A stretch of DNA of 64,000 bases from Solimicrobium silvestre. GTDB taxonomy: Bacteria; Pseudomonadota; Gammaproteobacteria; Burkholderiales; Burkholderiaceae_D. The DNA lies in assembly GCF_002976435.1 (NCBI RefSeq), contig NZ_PUGF01000004.1:124001-188000 (forward strand). The letters run 5' to 3'. Below the pieces are notes generated by a model. It was not told where the DNA came from and made no database searches. It saw nothing but the letters and a program-made list of their open reading frames with translations. Within the stretch, counting starts at the first letter, position 1; the number at the start of each line of letters is the position of its first letter. This document shows, piece by piece, positions 8,737-17,524 of the stretch. A program made the translations under genes and the position numbers.

Positions 8737-8877
8737 TAACTGCATGCAGGGAGCTGACCGCCGCTGACTATTTTCAAGTAAATTGCGGCGGAACTTCATC
8801 AAGACGATTACTTCCTTTACCCCTACAATACCGAATTCCGGTTTTAACAATGAAGCTCACCGAGCAAGGAAGTTAGC

Positions 8878-9561
8878 ATGAGAATTCTTGTCATCGAAGA
8901 CGAAATCAAGACAGGTGACTACTTACACAATGGGCTAACTGAATCCGGCTATGTGGTCGATATCGCAACGAATGGAAGCGACGGGCTACACATGGCGCAG
9001 GAGTTTCATTATGACCTGATCATACTTGACGTGATGATGCCAATCATGGACGGTTGGGAGGTAATGAGAAGGCTTCAGGTCGACAATAAGCAACCTGAAA
9101 CACCGGTCTTGTTCTTGACGGCTCGCGGCACGTTGGAAGATCGACTAAAAGGATTGAATCTGGGTGCGGATGATTACCTCGTTAAACCATTTTCATTTGC
9201 AGAATTGCTGGCACGAGTAAAGATCGTATTACGTCGCGGTGCTCAGGTACCGCAATCTGAAGTTCTCAACATCGCAGATTTGCAAATCGATATACCGGCC
9301 AGAAAAGTGACACGCGCTAATTCGCGCATTGCGCTGACCAATAAGGAATTCTCGCTATTACAGTTTTTTATGCAAAATCAGGGGCAGGTATTATCCAGGT
9401 CTCTTATTGCATCAAGAGTCTGGGACATGAATTTTGACAGTGATACCAATGTAGTTGACGTGGCAGTGAGGCGACTTCGTAAAAAGATCGACGACCCTTT
9501 TGAGGTTCAACTGATCCACACTGTCCACGGTGTGGGATACCGCTGCGAAGTGGAGCCATGA
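8878..9561 (+). CDS. OmpR/PhoB-family response regulator, CusR/heavy-metal type
   Basis: A 227-residue regulator. The receiver domain has the acidic pocket EDE (residues 7-9), phospho-acceptor Asp51 in LIILDVMMP and Lys in VKPFSF. A winged-helix DNA-binding domain follows ([12 protein letters not shown] ... [12 protein letters not shown] ... [10 protein letters not shown]). Sequence and length match the heavy-metal response regulators (CusR, CopR, IrlR). It overlaps the kinase gene by four bases (ATGA). No metal efflux genes lie next to it, so the signal is uncertain. Confidence 0.9.
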   Translation: MRILVIEDEIKTGDYLHNGLTESGYVVDIATNGSDGLHMAQEFHYDLIILDVMMPIMDGWEVMRRLQVDNKQPETPVLFLTARGTLEDRLKGLNLGADDYLVKPFSFAELLARVKIVLRRGAQVPQSEVLNIADLQIDIPARKVTRANSRIALTNKEFSLLQFFMQNQGQVLSRSLIASRVWDMNFDSDTNVVDVAVRRLRKKIDDPFEVQLIHTVHGVGYRCEVEP

Positions 9562-10973
9562 AAAATCAACGCCATTCTCTTTTAACTCGCTTAGCACTGC
9601 TATTTGCCGCACTCTCGTTTGTTTTGCTGGCGACTATCGGCTACACGTTGTATGCAGCATTGGTCGCTCAACTGGTAAAACGCGACGATGCTGCACTGGT
9701 GACCCGCGTAGATCAAATACGCACCTTGTTGCGCGACGAAGATATATTAAATCTGATCAAAGAAAAGCCCGAATTATTCGCCAATATGCTCGGCAATCGT
9801 GAAGCCTTGTTGATATTAAAATTTCCTGGTCAACAACCGCTCATCGAAGTGAACCCCGGGCATATCGCAGTACCTGAAATTCCACCGATGCCGGTCGGTA
9901 CCGTACTAGACCTCTCTTCGGTGCGGCATTCCGTAGAAAATGGCACACCCTTTATTGTTGTCTCCACTACTGTTCAAATAATTGATCAACACCGCAACGT
10001 TCATGACTTGCAAATTACCTCAGGCCGCCTGTTAACTGAACGCACACATATGTTAATGACGTATCGCCAGCAAATAGTTGAAGTCGCTCTGATAGCAGCG
10101 TTACTGACAGCGGCGCTGGCATATTGGATTGCTTACCATAGCTTGATACCAATTCGCTGGCTGGCGGCACAAACCGGCGCCATCGGCATTGGTAATCTCT
10201 CTACACGGATAGACAGCAGTATGGCACCGCGTGAACTATTACCGCTGATTGAAGGATTCAACGCCATGCTCAATCGGCTCGAAACCAGCTTTGCGCAACT
10301 GAGCCAAGTCTCGGCGGATATGGCGCACGACCTGCGTACACCCATTGGCAATTTAATGGGGCAAACCGAAGTGGCACTCAGCCAAAAACGCAGCACCGAA
10401 TATTACGAGAAATTATTGGGCTCCAATTTTGAGGAGTTACAGCGAGTGTCAAAAATGACCGACAACATGTTATTTCTCGCTCGAGCAGAACATGCAGACC
10501 ACGCTATTGAGCGAAAGCAGCTGGACGTCGCCAATGAATTAGAACGGATGGTGGACTACTTTGAAGGGCTTGCGGATGAGCGTAATCTTAAACTCGAGTG
10601 GCATGGCGCAGGACTAGTGTGGGCCGACGCCAATTTACTACGCAGAGCGTTGGCGAATTTATTGTCTAATGCCGTGCGCTATGCAGATGAAGGCACGACA
10701 ATCAGTTTACTGGTAAAGCAGGAGCCCGCAGGTACCAGCATGATTGTGGAAAACAGCGGCCCGACTATAGAAGCGCACCATATTGCTCGGCTATTTGATC
10801 GCTTCTATCGCGCCGATGCCTCCCGCCGCGGATCGTCGGATGCCAGCGGTCTTGGCTTATCCATTGTTCGCAGCATTATGCTGCTTCATCAAGGAACATG
10901 GGACGTAACCAGTAGCGCAGGCATTAGCTGCTTTACGCTATTTTTTCCTAAACAAAGTAACCAATACCGATAG
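9558..10973 (+). CDS. Heavy-metal-type sensor histidine kinase
   Basis: A 471-residue membrane kinase. TM1 lies near residues 10-32, a periplasmic sensor part to about 180, TM2 near 175-195, then HAMP, the H-box [13 protein letters not shown] with the phospho-accepting His, the N-box [13 protein letters not shown] and the G-box GLGLSIVRS. It is translationally coupled to the response regulator. The family senses Cu, Ag or other stress in the periplasm; I see no metal-binding His/Met cluster that would prove a metal signal here. Confidence 0.9.
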   Translation: MKNQRHSLLTRLALLFAALSFVLLATIGYTLYAALVAQLVKRDDAALVTRVDQIRTLLRDEDILNLIKEKPELFANMLGNREALLILKFPGQQPLIEVNPGHIAVPEIPPMPVGTVLDLSSVRHSVENGTPFIVVSTTVQIIDQHRNVHDLQITSGRLLTERTHMLMTYRQQIVEVALIAALLTAALAYWIAYHSLIPIRWLAAQTGAIGIGNLSTRIDSSMAPRELLPLIEGFNAMLNRLETSFAQLSQVSADMAHDLRTPIGNLMGQTEVALSQKRSTEYYEKLLGSNFEELQRVSKMTDNMLFLARAEHADHAIERKQLDVANELERMVDYFEGLADERNLKLEWHGAGLVWADANLLRRALANLLSNAVRYADEGTTISLLVKQEPAGTSMIVENSGPTIEAHHIARLFDRFYRADASRRGSSDASGLGLSIVRSIMLLHQGTWDVTSSAGISCFTLFFPKQSNQYR

Positions 10974-10990
10974 ACATATCAACGGCAAGA

Positions 10991-11245
10991 ACACTGCAGC
11001 AACTCTCGAAGAACGGGTTGCCGCATACCCCACGCGATTTACAAAAACACGAATGCATTCGTATCAAAAGCCCATCTACAGAGGTGATCACGCCATGGAT
11101 TTTCATGGATAAAGAACAAACGCTTGAAATTTCCGTTACGGGTCATTTGATCGTCAATGACGCTAATCTGGCATTGACCGCAGCGTTGAACGGGGCAGGC
11201 ATTAGCTTCATTTTACGTGCGCCCAGCAACGAAGAACCCGCCTGA
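10991..11245 (+). pseudogene. Remnant of a LysR-family regulator (C-terminal fragment)
   Basis: The reading frame gives LPHTPRDLQKHECIRI, a Trp-Phe block, then VNDANLALTAALNGAGISF, the pattern of the substrate-binding domain of LysR regulators (xxPxxPxDLxxHxCI ... W ... aaxxGxGi). About 85 codons are left, the HTH and the first half of the sensor domain are gone, and the protein stops before the usual C-terminus. A terminator follows. The left limit of the fragment is approximate. Confidence 0.65.
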
Positions 11246-11263
11246 ATTCAGATTATGAAATTA

Positions 11264-11289
11264 AAAACGCAGCATGATTGCTGCGTTTT
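11264..11289 (+). terminator. Intrinsic terminator
   Basis: Perfect 11-bp stem AAAACGCAGCA / TGCTGCGTTTT with loop TGAT. It sits after the LysR remnant and could serve both strands. Confidence 0.85.
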
Positions 11290-11367
11290 GGTTGCGCTCA
11301 TTTTCTTGATACGACCGATCGGTGCCTCAATAAATTTTGAGGCGCCCACGCGTAAAGCGATTTCATC

Positions 11368-12288
11368 CTAACTAGGTTTGTCCAGATTCGCAGGTGCAAT
11401 CAGTTTCAAGATACTCGAAAAATCCAGGCTGCCTGATCCACCCTGGCTATGCAACGAATACAGATTGCGCGCCAATTCTCCCAGAGGGATGGATGCGCGG
11501 GCAGTCAGTGCAGCTTCCGCTGCCAAGCCAAGATCTTTCAGCATTAAATCGACGCCAAAGCCGCCAGCATAGTGTTTGGAAGCAGGAACGTTTTCCATCA
11601 CGCCCGGATAGGGGTTGTACACTTCAAGCGCCCAGTTGCGTCCCGAACTTTTGCTCATAATGTCGGACAACACTTTCGGGTCAAGACCATTCGCAACACC
11701 CAGTGCCAATGCCTCAGAGGTTCCCGCCATCAGCACGCCGAGCAGCATATTGTTACAGATCTTGGCAGTCTGCCCGGCGCCATAGTCGCCCGCATGAAAA
11801 ATATTCTTACCCATTGCAGATAGAACCGGGCGTGCCAATTCCAACGCCGCAGAACTGCCACCGACAATAAACGTCAAGGTTCCCGCTGCTGCGCCAGCTG
11901 TTCCGCCGGAGACCGGTGCGTCGATCATGCTCAACCCTTTTGCAGCAGCAGCCAGCGCTACTTTGCGCGCTACCTGCGGCGCAATTGTGCTGCAATCGAT
12001 GATCAACGTCCCTTCTGGAATCTGCGCCAGAATCCCGTTCTCGCCAAGGTATAGCGATTCTACGTGCGCGCTGGCTGGCAACATTGAAATGACAATCTCT
12101 GCATTATCAAGCGCCGCAGAAGCGCTCGACGCCGGATGTGCGCCAGCTTCGACCAGACGCGCAACGGCTGCTTGCGACAGGTCGTAGACGGTTACTGTGT
12201 GACCGGCCTTGACTAGATTGTGGGCCATCGGTGCGCCCATATTGCCCAACCCGATGAATGCGATATTGCTCATAACGATATTGCTCAT
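11368..12288 (-). CDS. mmsB: 3-hydroxyisobutyrate dehydrogenase
   Basis: A 306-residue NAD(P)-dependent dehydrogenase, which oxidises 3-hydroxyisobutyrate to methylmalonate semialdehyde. It shows the Rossmann motif IAFIGLGNMGAPMA, substrate-binding DAPVSGGTAGA and the catalytic Lys region GAGQTAKICNN. I chose the ATG at 12288: it overlaps the TGA of the hydrolase gene (ATGA) and has GGAG seven bases upstream. A second ATG at 12273 begins a near-identical 15-base copy, so the N-terminus reads MSNIVMSNIAF. It is the last gene of the valine operon. Confidence 0.93.
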   Translation of the reverse strand: MSNIVMSNIAFIGLGNMGAPMAHNLVKAGHTVTVYDLSQAAVARLVEAGAHPASSASAALDNAEIVISMLPASAHVESLYLGENGILAQIPEGTLIIDCSTIAPQVARKVALAAAAKGLSMIDAPVSGGTAGAAAGTLTFIVGGSSAALELARPVLSAMGKNIFHAGDYGAGQTAKICNNMLLGVLMAGTSEALALGVANGLDPKVLSDIMSKSSGRNWALEVYNPYPGVMENVPASKHYAGGFGVDLMLKDLGLAAEAALTARASIPLGELARNLYSLHSQGGSGSLDFSSILKLIAPANLDKPS

Positions 12289-13457
12289 AATTCGGCTCCG
12301 TAAATAGGTGCAGATGGTGATGTGTGTTCGAGGTTTTTCAAAGGATGTGCTGCCCATGCCGGTTCAGCAAAAAAACCTTCCAGCCATGTGTGGCTGACTT
12401 GCTCCAGCGATGCCGGTTGCCAGCGCGGACTGCCGTCTTTATCGATCAGCAAAGCGCGTATACCTTCGGCAAAATCCGGACGTGCGGCGCAATGCAGCGC
12501 GACGATATATTCCATGCGAAATACATCGGCAAGCGGCTTAGACGCTGCGCACTGTTGCAATACCATGGATAGTTGTGCAGAACCGGGAGAGCCGCCCGCC
12601 AGCGTCGCCGCCGCTTTAGCCAACCAAGGGCTGGTGCCGGCTGCGGCGTGAATTTCAGCTGCAATCTCGGCAACTGAGGTTCGATCACAGAGCGCATTGA
12701 TCGCGGCAAAATTCTGCTGCAACATCCCGGCTTCGGCCAGCGTCGGATCAGCAAACTGACGCAAAACCTGAGAGAGAAAACTGTGATTATCATCAGCAAA
12801 TTTATTCCACGATTGCTGTAGCAAAGCGGCGAACACAGCATCTTTATTTGAACGCACCAAGGCATAATCGGCCAGCCCCACAAACAGGGCATCGGCAGCA
12901 CGCACCTGAGTTGCTGTCAGCGCCAGGAACAGGCCGATTTTTCCGGGCATGCGCGACAATAGCCAGGAGCCGCCCACATCAGGGAACAGGCCTATCGATA
13001 TTTCCGGCATCGCCACCCGCGTCTGTTCTGTGACTACGCGATGACTGGCACCGGCCATCAGACCGACTCCGCCGCCCATCACGACACCGTCGCCCCAGCA
13101 CAGCACCGGTTTCGGAAAAGTGTGGATCAGATAATCGAGCCGGTATTCATCCGCAAAAAATTCCATTGCATACGCATTAGCGCTGACATCGTCACGTTCG
13201 GCAGAACTGTGATGCGCACGCATGGCCCGATACAGGTTTTGCAGATCGCCGCCCGCGCAAAACGCTTTTTCACCTGCAGCCTGTAAAACGACAAATGCAA
13301 TCCCGGTATCAACTGACCACGCGGCAAGGCGTTCAGTGAGCAAATGCACCATCTCCAGTGACAAAGCGTTGAGCGATTTTTCCGCGTTTAACGTAGCGAT
13401 GCCGATACGCATGCCGTTTGCGGCACTGCGCTCTTCAAACAGTACCGGCGCACTCAT
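12285..13457 (-). CDS. 3-hydroxyisobutyryl-CoA hydrolase (crotonase family)
   Basis: A 390-residue crotonase-fold protein, longer than hydratases (about 260) and in the range of 3-hydroxyisobutyryl-CoA hydrolases. It has KAFCAGGDLQNLY and the oxyanion loop region VVMGGGVGLMAGASHRVVTE with the acidic EISIGLFPDVGGSWLLSR motif. The start at 13457 overlaps the preceding stop (ATGA) and has GGAG six bases upstream; an in-frame ATG at 13469 lacks a site. It frees 3-hydroxyisobutyrate from CoA between Ech and MmsB. Confidence 0.88.
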   Translation of the reverse strand: MSAPVLFEERSAANGMRIGIATLNAEKSLNALSLEMVHLLTERLAAWSVDTGIAFVVLQAAGEKAFCAGGDLQNLYRAMRAHHSSAERDDVSANAYAMEFFADEYRLDYLIHTFPKPVLCWGDGVVMGGGVGLMAGASHRVVTEQTRVAMPEISIGLFPDVGGSWLLSRMPGKIGLFLALTATQVRAADALFVGLADYALVRSNKDAVFAALLQQSWNKFADDNHSFLSQVLRQFADPTLAEAGMLQQNFAAINALCDRTSVAEIAAEIHAAAGTSPWLAKAAATLAGGSPGSAQLSMVLQQCAASKPLADVFRMEYIVALHCAARPDFAEGIRALLIDKDGSPRWQPASLEQVSHTWLEGFFAEPAWAAHPLKNLEHTSPSAPIYGAEL

Positions 13458-14236
13458 GCGTTGCTCCAACGGGCTGGCCGTTTTTGCAGAAATGCATTTA
13501 CGCCTTCTTGTTGATCATACGAATCGAACAAATCAATAAAGGCTTCGCGTTCTAGCGGCAGCATATGCGCAAGCGGTGCGTGACGAGCACCTTGTATCAA
13601 TTTCTTGCAAGCGGCAATGCTGGTCGGGCTTTGTTTGTCGGTCATTTTTGCCAGCTCAAGAGCGCGTGCACGGGCTTCGCCGGTCTTGGTAATTTCTTCA
13701 ATTAAACCGATGCGCAGTGCCGTGTCAGCATTGATGCGCTCTCCTAGTAACACCATCCGTTTGGCCCAGCCTTCACCAACCAGCCAGGCCAAGTTCTGCG
13801 TGCCGCCAGCACAAGGCAATAATCCGACCGATGCTTCCGGCAAGGCCATTTGCGCTTGCGATTCTGCGATGCGGATATCGCACGCCAGTGCGCATTCGAG
13901 CCCGCCGCCCATTGCATAACCGTTGATGGCAGCAATCGACACACCACGAAATTGCGATAGGGCTTCAAATGCTTCGCCAAATCGACGCGCCATTTCACGA
14001 GCCATGGCTTTGTCGCCGTCGGCAAATTGCTTCAGATCCGCTCCCGCAGAAAAGAATTTTTCTCCCTGACCGGTAATCACCAGGCTGACTACATCACGCC
14101 TTGCATTCAGATCGTGCACCAGTTGCGTAAGCGCCATCAGGCCGTCACGCGTGAAGGTGTTGGCGGAAGGGTTAGTCAGAGTAACGAGGGCGGTGTGTCC
14201 TTCGATCTCCAGTTGCAGATTGGTATAGTCACTCAT
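13454..14236 (-). CDS. Enoyl-CoA hydratase (probably methacrylyl-CoA hydratase)
   Basis: A 260-residue crotonase. GEKFFSAGADLKQF and the GGGLECALACDIRIAES block form the oxyanion hole, followed by LPEASVGLLPCAGGTQNL. Its place between isobutyryl-CoA dehydrogenase and the CoA hydrolase indicates hydration of methacrylyl-CoA, though such enzymes are often broad. It overlaps both neighbours by four bases (ATGA at each end), so it is translated as part of one coupled unit. Confidence 0.88.
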   Translation of the reverse strand: MSDYTNLQLEIEGHTALVTLTNPSANTFTRDGLMALTQLVHDLNARRDVVSLVITGQGEKFFSAGADLKQFADGDKAMAREMARRFGEAFEALSQFRGVSIAAINGYAMGGGLECALACDIRIAESQAQMALPEASVGLLPCAGGTQNLAWLVGEGWAKRMVLLGERINADTALRIGLIEEITKTGEARARALELAKMTDKQSPTSIAACKKLIQGARHAPLAHMLPLEREAFIDLFDSYDQQEGVNAFLQKRPARWSNA

Positions 14237-15393
14237 CGGATATCTCCTATCATTATGGTTTCAAGAAATTTACGGGCGATGATGCTGCGCATGATTTCGT
14301 TGGTGCCTTCCAAAATCTGATGCGCGCGGGTATCACGTACCAGACGCTCCAGCGGGTATTCGCGGATGTAACCGTTACCACCATGGATCTGTAATGCGTC
14401 GTTACAGATCTGGAAACCGATATCGGTCGCCAGCCGTTTCGCCATCGCGCAATACGCCGTGGCGTGCGGCGCTTTGGCATCCAACTTGGTGGCGGCCAGC
14501 CGCACCATATGTCGGGCGGCCACCAGATCGGTCAGCATGTCGGCCAGCTTGAACTGGACTGACTGAAAGTCGGCCAGTGCCCGTCCAAACTGCTTGCGCT
14601 CTTTGACATAAATCTGCGCGGCATTGAGTGCGCCTTGCGCGGCACCGACCGAACAGGTGGCTATGTTGATGCGCCCGCCGTCCAGTCCACGCATCGCAAT
14701 CCGGAAACCGTCACCAAGGTCGCCGAGCAGATGATCGGCAGGTATCCGCACATTTTCAAAAAAAACGGAACGCGTAGGTTGGCTGTTCCAGCCCATCTTC
14801 TCTTCCTTGCGACCGAAGCTGATACCGGGCGTATCGGCTGGTACGGCGAAGGCAGAAATACCGGTTGCGCCCGAGCCGCCGGTGCGTGCCATCACAACCA
14901 GCAATGCGCTGACTCCGGCACCGGAGATGAAGGCCTTGGAACCATTCAGTACATAACCATTGGCTACCGGTTCGGCGCGGGTCTTGAGGCTTGCGGCATC
15001 AGACCCGGAACCAGCTTCAGTCAAACAATACGAGGCGAATTCGCGTCCGCTGGTCAATCGTTTGCCCCAGCGTTTGCGCAGCTCCTCTGTTCCCCATTCG
15101 CACAGCATCCAGGTGGCCATATTGTGGATGGTGAGATACGCGGTAGTGGACGGATCAACCGCGGCCAGTTCTTCAAAAATAATGGCCGCGTCAAGCCGAG
15201 AAAGACCGAGCCCGCCCTCCTCCTCGGGTGAATAAATGCCGCAAAAGCCGAGTTCTCCGGCATGGCGCAGCGCATCAATTGGAAAGGTGCAATTTGCATC
15301 CCACTCCGCAGCATGCGGCGCCAGCTCACCGGCAGCGAAATCGCGTGCCGATTGCTGGAACGCGAGCTGTTCCTGTGTCAGTTCAAAGTCCAT
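14233..15393 (-). CDS. Acyl-CoA dehydrogenase, isobutyryl-CoA type
   Basis: A 386-residue FAD flavoprotein of the acyl-CoA dehydrogenase family: ASYCLTEAGSGSDAASLKTRA (FAD and substrate binding), QTRSVFFENVRIP-like middle, and the C-terminal QILEGTNEIMRSIIARKFL. The catalytic Glu is probably in REYPLERLVRD-LEGTNE, as in isobutyryl- and short-branched-chain enzymes. In the operon it would convert isobutyryl-CoA to methacrylyl-CoA, passing electrons to ETF. Confidence 0.88.
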   Translation of the reverse strand: MDFELTQEQLAFQQSARDFAAGELAPHAAEWDANCTFPIDALRHAGELGFCGIYSPEEEGGLGLSRLDAAIIFEELAAVDPSTTAYLTIHNMATWMLCEWGTEELRKRWGKRLTSGREFASYCLTEAGSGSDAASLKTRAEPVANGYVLNGSKAFISGAGVSALLVVMARTGGSGATGISAFAVPADTPGISFGRKEEKMGWNSQPTRSVFFENVRIPADHLLGDLGDGFRIAMRGLDGGRINIATCSVGAAQGALNAAQIYVKERKQFGRALADFQSVQFKLADMLTDLVAARHMVRLAATKLDAKAPHATAYCAMAKRLATDIGFQICNDALQIHGGNGYIREYPLERLVRDTRAHQILEGTNEIMRSIIARKFLETIMIGDIR

Positions 15394-15402
15394 CGCGGCC
15401 CC

Positions 15403-16917
15403 TTACTTGAGGGCTATGGTGGTGTTCACGCCAGCTGACAACGTACTGTCGTCGAACCAGCGTTGTGTAATCGTTTTAGTTTGGGTGTAGAACGTAATAA
15501 CCTGCTTGCCGTAAGGCCCCAGATCGCCCAGCTTGGAAGCACGTGAACCCGTGAATGAAAACAATGGCACCGGAACTGGAATTGGCACGTTGATGCCAAC
15601 CTGACCGATATCGATTTCTTCCTGGAACACGCGTGCCGCTGCGCCGGATTGGGTAAAGATCGCTGTGCCGTTTCCGTTCGGGTTGGCGTTAATCATTGCA
15701 ATCCCTTCTTGCAACGTAGCGACCGTTGCCAGACACAGTACCGGCCCAAAGATTTCCTGATCGTATATGGTCATGCCAGGTTTCACACCGGAGAAAATAG
15801 TCGGGCCGATGAAATTACCTTTTTCGTAACCGGGAACTTTCGGATTACGCCCATCGAGTTCCAGTTTCGCGCCCTCGGCAATACCGCGCTCGATCATTGT
15901 CGCGACGCGATCGTACGCAGCGCATGAAATTACCGGCCCAACGTCGGTACCGGGCTCAGTGCCAGCATTGACCTTCAAGGTTTTAGCGGTGCTGACCAGA
16001 TCTGCAATCCAGTCCTTCGCATCCCCGACCAGCAGCGCAACCGATACCGCCATGCAGCGCTGTCCGGCAGCACCGAACGTGGCACCGACAAGGCTATTAA
16101 TGGTTTGCTGTTTGTTTGCATCAGGCAGGATGACGGCGTGATTCTTGGCACCCATCATGCATTGCACGCGTTTACCGGCGAGGGTTCCACGGTGGTAGAC
16201 ATGCGTGCCCACCTTGGTAGAACCAACGAAGGAAATCGCTTTGATATCGGGATGGTCGCAGATGGCATTAACAGCCTGTTCACCGCCATGAATCACGTTC
16301 AGCACGCCGGGAGGAATACCGGCTTGCAGTGCCAGTTCCACCAGCCGCATGGTCACCATCGGATCTTGCTCGGACGGTTTCAGCACGAAGGTATTACCGC
16401 AGGCGATCGCCATCGGGAACATCCACAATGGAATCATCGCCGGGAAATTAAACGGGGTAATTCCGGCGCACACGCCTATCGGTTGCAGCAAGGTGTAGGT
16501 ATCAACGCCACCAGCCACGTTGTTAGCCAGTTCACCCATTTGCAGATTGCCGATGTTGGCGGCGTGCTCGACCACTTCCAGCCCGCGGAAAATATCGCCT
16601 TCGGCATCCGGCAAGGTCTTGCCCTGTTCGGCTGTCAAAATCGCGGCCAGCTCCTTCATGTTTTCGCGTATCAGCTGCTGGTATTTCAAGAAGATACGAG
16701 CACGCGTGCCAATCGGGGCTTTGCGCCAGGTCGTGAACGCTTCTTTGGCTGCTGATACCGCAGCATTGATTTCGTCCGGTGTAGCGAACGGAACGCGGGC
16801 GATCACTTCCTGCGTGGCCGGGTTGATGATGTCGCGCCATTCGCGGCTGCTTGATTCAACGAATTCACCGTTGATAATCAATTTGACAGTAGGTAGTTGG
16901 GATGCTGCGTTGGTCAT
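15403..16917 (-). CDS. mmsA: CoA-acylating methylmalonate-semialdehyde dehydrogenase
   Basis: A 504-residue aldehyde dehydrogenase that converts methylmalonate semialdehyde, NAD and CoA to propionyl-CoA and CO2. It has [16 protein letters not shown], the NAD-binding SFVGSTKVG, and the catalytic Cys in [12 protein letters not shown] chose the ATG at 16917 because GGAGGAG lies seven bases upstream; the longer frame upstream of it is not protein-like. It is the first gene of the valine operon, about 490 bases downstream of the promoter, with a cobalamin riboswitch in the leader. Confidence 0.93.
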   Translation of the reverse strand: MTNAASQLPTVKLIINGEFVESSSREWRDIINPATQEVIARVPFATPDEINAAVSAAKEAFTTWRKAPIGTRARIFLKYQQLIRENMKELAAILTAEQGKTLPDAEGDIFRGLEVVEHAANIGNLQMGELANNVAGGVDTYTLLQPIGVCAGITPFNFPAMIPLWMFPMAIACGNTFVLKPSEQDPMVTMRLVELALQAGIPPGVLNVIHGGEQAVNAICDHPDIKAISFVGSTKVGTHVYHRGTLAGKRVQCMMGAKNHAVILPDANKQQTINSLVGATFGAAGQRCMAVSVALLVGDAKDWIADLVSTAKTLKVNAGTEPGTDVGPVISCAAYDRVATMIERGIAEGAKLELDGRNPKVPGYEKGNFIGPTIFSGVKPGMTIYDQEIFGPVLCLATVATLQEGIAMINANPNGNGTAIFTQSGAAARVFQEEIDIGQVGINVPIPVPVPLFSFTGSRASKLGDLGPYGKQVITFYTQTKTITQRWFDDSTLSAGVNTTIALK

Positions 16918-17217
16918 AGTAAGTCTCCTCCGATCGGACCCGATTTTAGTCAGGCCATTACGATTAAAAAGGGTACTGCGCACGCGACTCTGCCCGCACC
17001 GAAAGCACAGACAAAAATCCGGGCGCAATTACCCGACTTGGAAGCGCTGCAAGGAAAGGACAATGCGCGCCGCGACCCGCACCCACCGTACGAAGTCGAG
17101 ACCTTAGGAAGAATAATGAGGGAGTTACTAAAAACGGTGAAACGGCACAAAATCGCAAAGGCAACAAAGGCACGTCTTAACCGGATTCATCGCCGCCCGC
17201 GATCATTCTCGACAGAT

Positions 17218-17408
17218 CACCAGGCCGGTATCCGGGCTCGCAAGACTTGTCGCGTCGCCTTCCCGGTCTAATGACCAGTGGCGTAGATGACGCGACCACA
17301 CTTACTTACCGTTGCGGGGGCAGCAGCGGCATGATCGTCCACTTCCGTGGAGACGCACCGCTTTCCCGTTTAACTGTCTTCCCCGAAAAGGGACAACAGC
17401 ACCTGATG
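17218..17408 (-). ncRNA. Cobalamin riboswitch in the leader of the valine operon
   Basis: Read on the minus strand, the segment has, in order: P1 5' arm CATCAGG (17408-17402), the TTAAACGGGAAAGCGGTGCG block, the core GCCGCTGCTGCCCCCGCAAC followed by GGTAAGT, GCCACTG, ACCGGGAAGGCG, and the B12 box GAGCCCGGATACCGGCCTG (17239-17221), then the P1 3' arm CCTGGTG (17224-17218), which pairs with the 5' arm. These are the conserved parts of the adenosylcobalamin class. The only gene downstream on this strand is mmsA, about 300 bases away. The rest of the gap (16918-17217) has no convincing ORF, but a C/T-rich, G-poor stretch (about 17105-17175) could serve Rho. Confidence 0.93.
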
Positions 17409-17414
17409 GCGGGA

Positions 17415-17450
17415 AAGATAGCATGGTTTGACGTTAACGTAAACGTCAAA
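17415..17450 (-). promoter_or_regulatory. Promoter of the valine operon with LiuR-like palindromic operator
   Basis: A 24-bp palindrome at 17427-17450 (TTTGACGTT, then ACGT core, then AACGTCAAA; 22 of 24 symmetric) resembles operators of the MerR-family regulator LiuR of branched-chain amino acid catabolism. A -35 TTTACG (17443-17438, inside the palindrome) and a -10 TATCTT (17420-17415) are 17 bp apart and would start RNA almost at the first base of the riboswitch P1. No liuR gene is in the window. Confidence 0.65.
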
Positions 17451-17524
17451 CTAAATGGCGACTGCGCCGCTTTATCGGCGGGCATGATCGTTCATATTCG
17501 TTGTGTCATGCAAGTTGAGGTTTT

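Noticed and set aside
8878-10973. Copper or silver resistance island around the CusRS-like pair
   Set aside because: No copA, cusCBA, czc or multicopper oxidase gene is adjacent; only the regulatory pair is present.
11323-11343. Hairpin GCCTCA/TGAGGC as terminator of the valine operon
   Set aside because: No T run on the minus strand after the stem; it may still be a weak element.
16950-17173. Two overlapping short frames between riboswitch and mmsA on the minus strand, considered as a CbtB-like or leader protein
   Set aside because: No His-rich or TM pattern of CbtB, no ribosome site, and Arg/Pro-rich shadow-like composition.
16897-17271. Open frame of about 124 codons over the mmsA leader and riboswitch
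   Set aside because: It is antisense to the riboswitch and the mmsA start, has no domain-like pattern and has a composition typical of a shadow frame.
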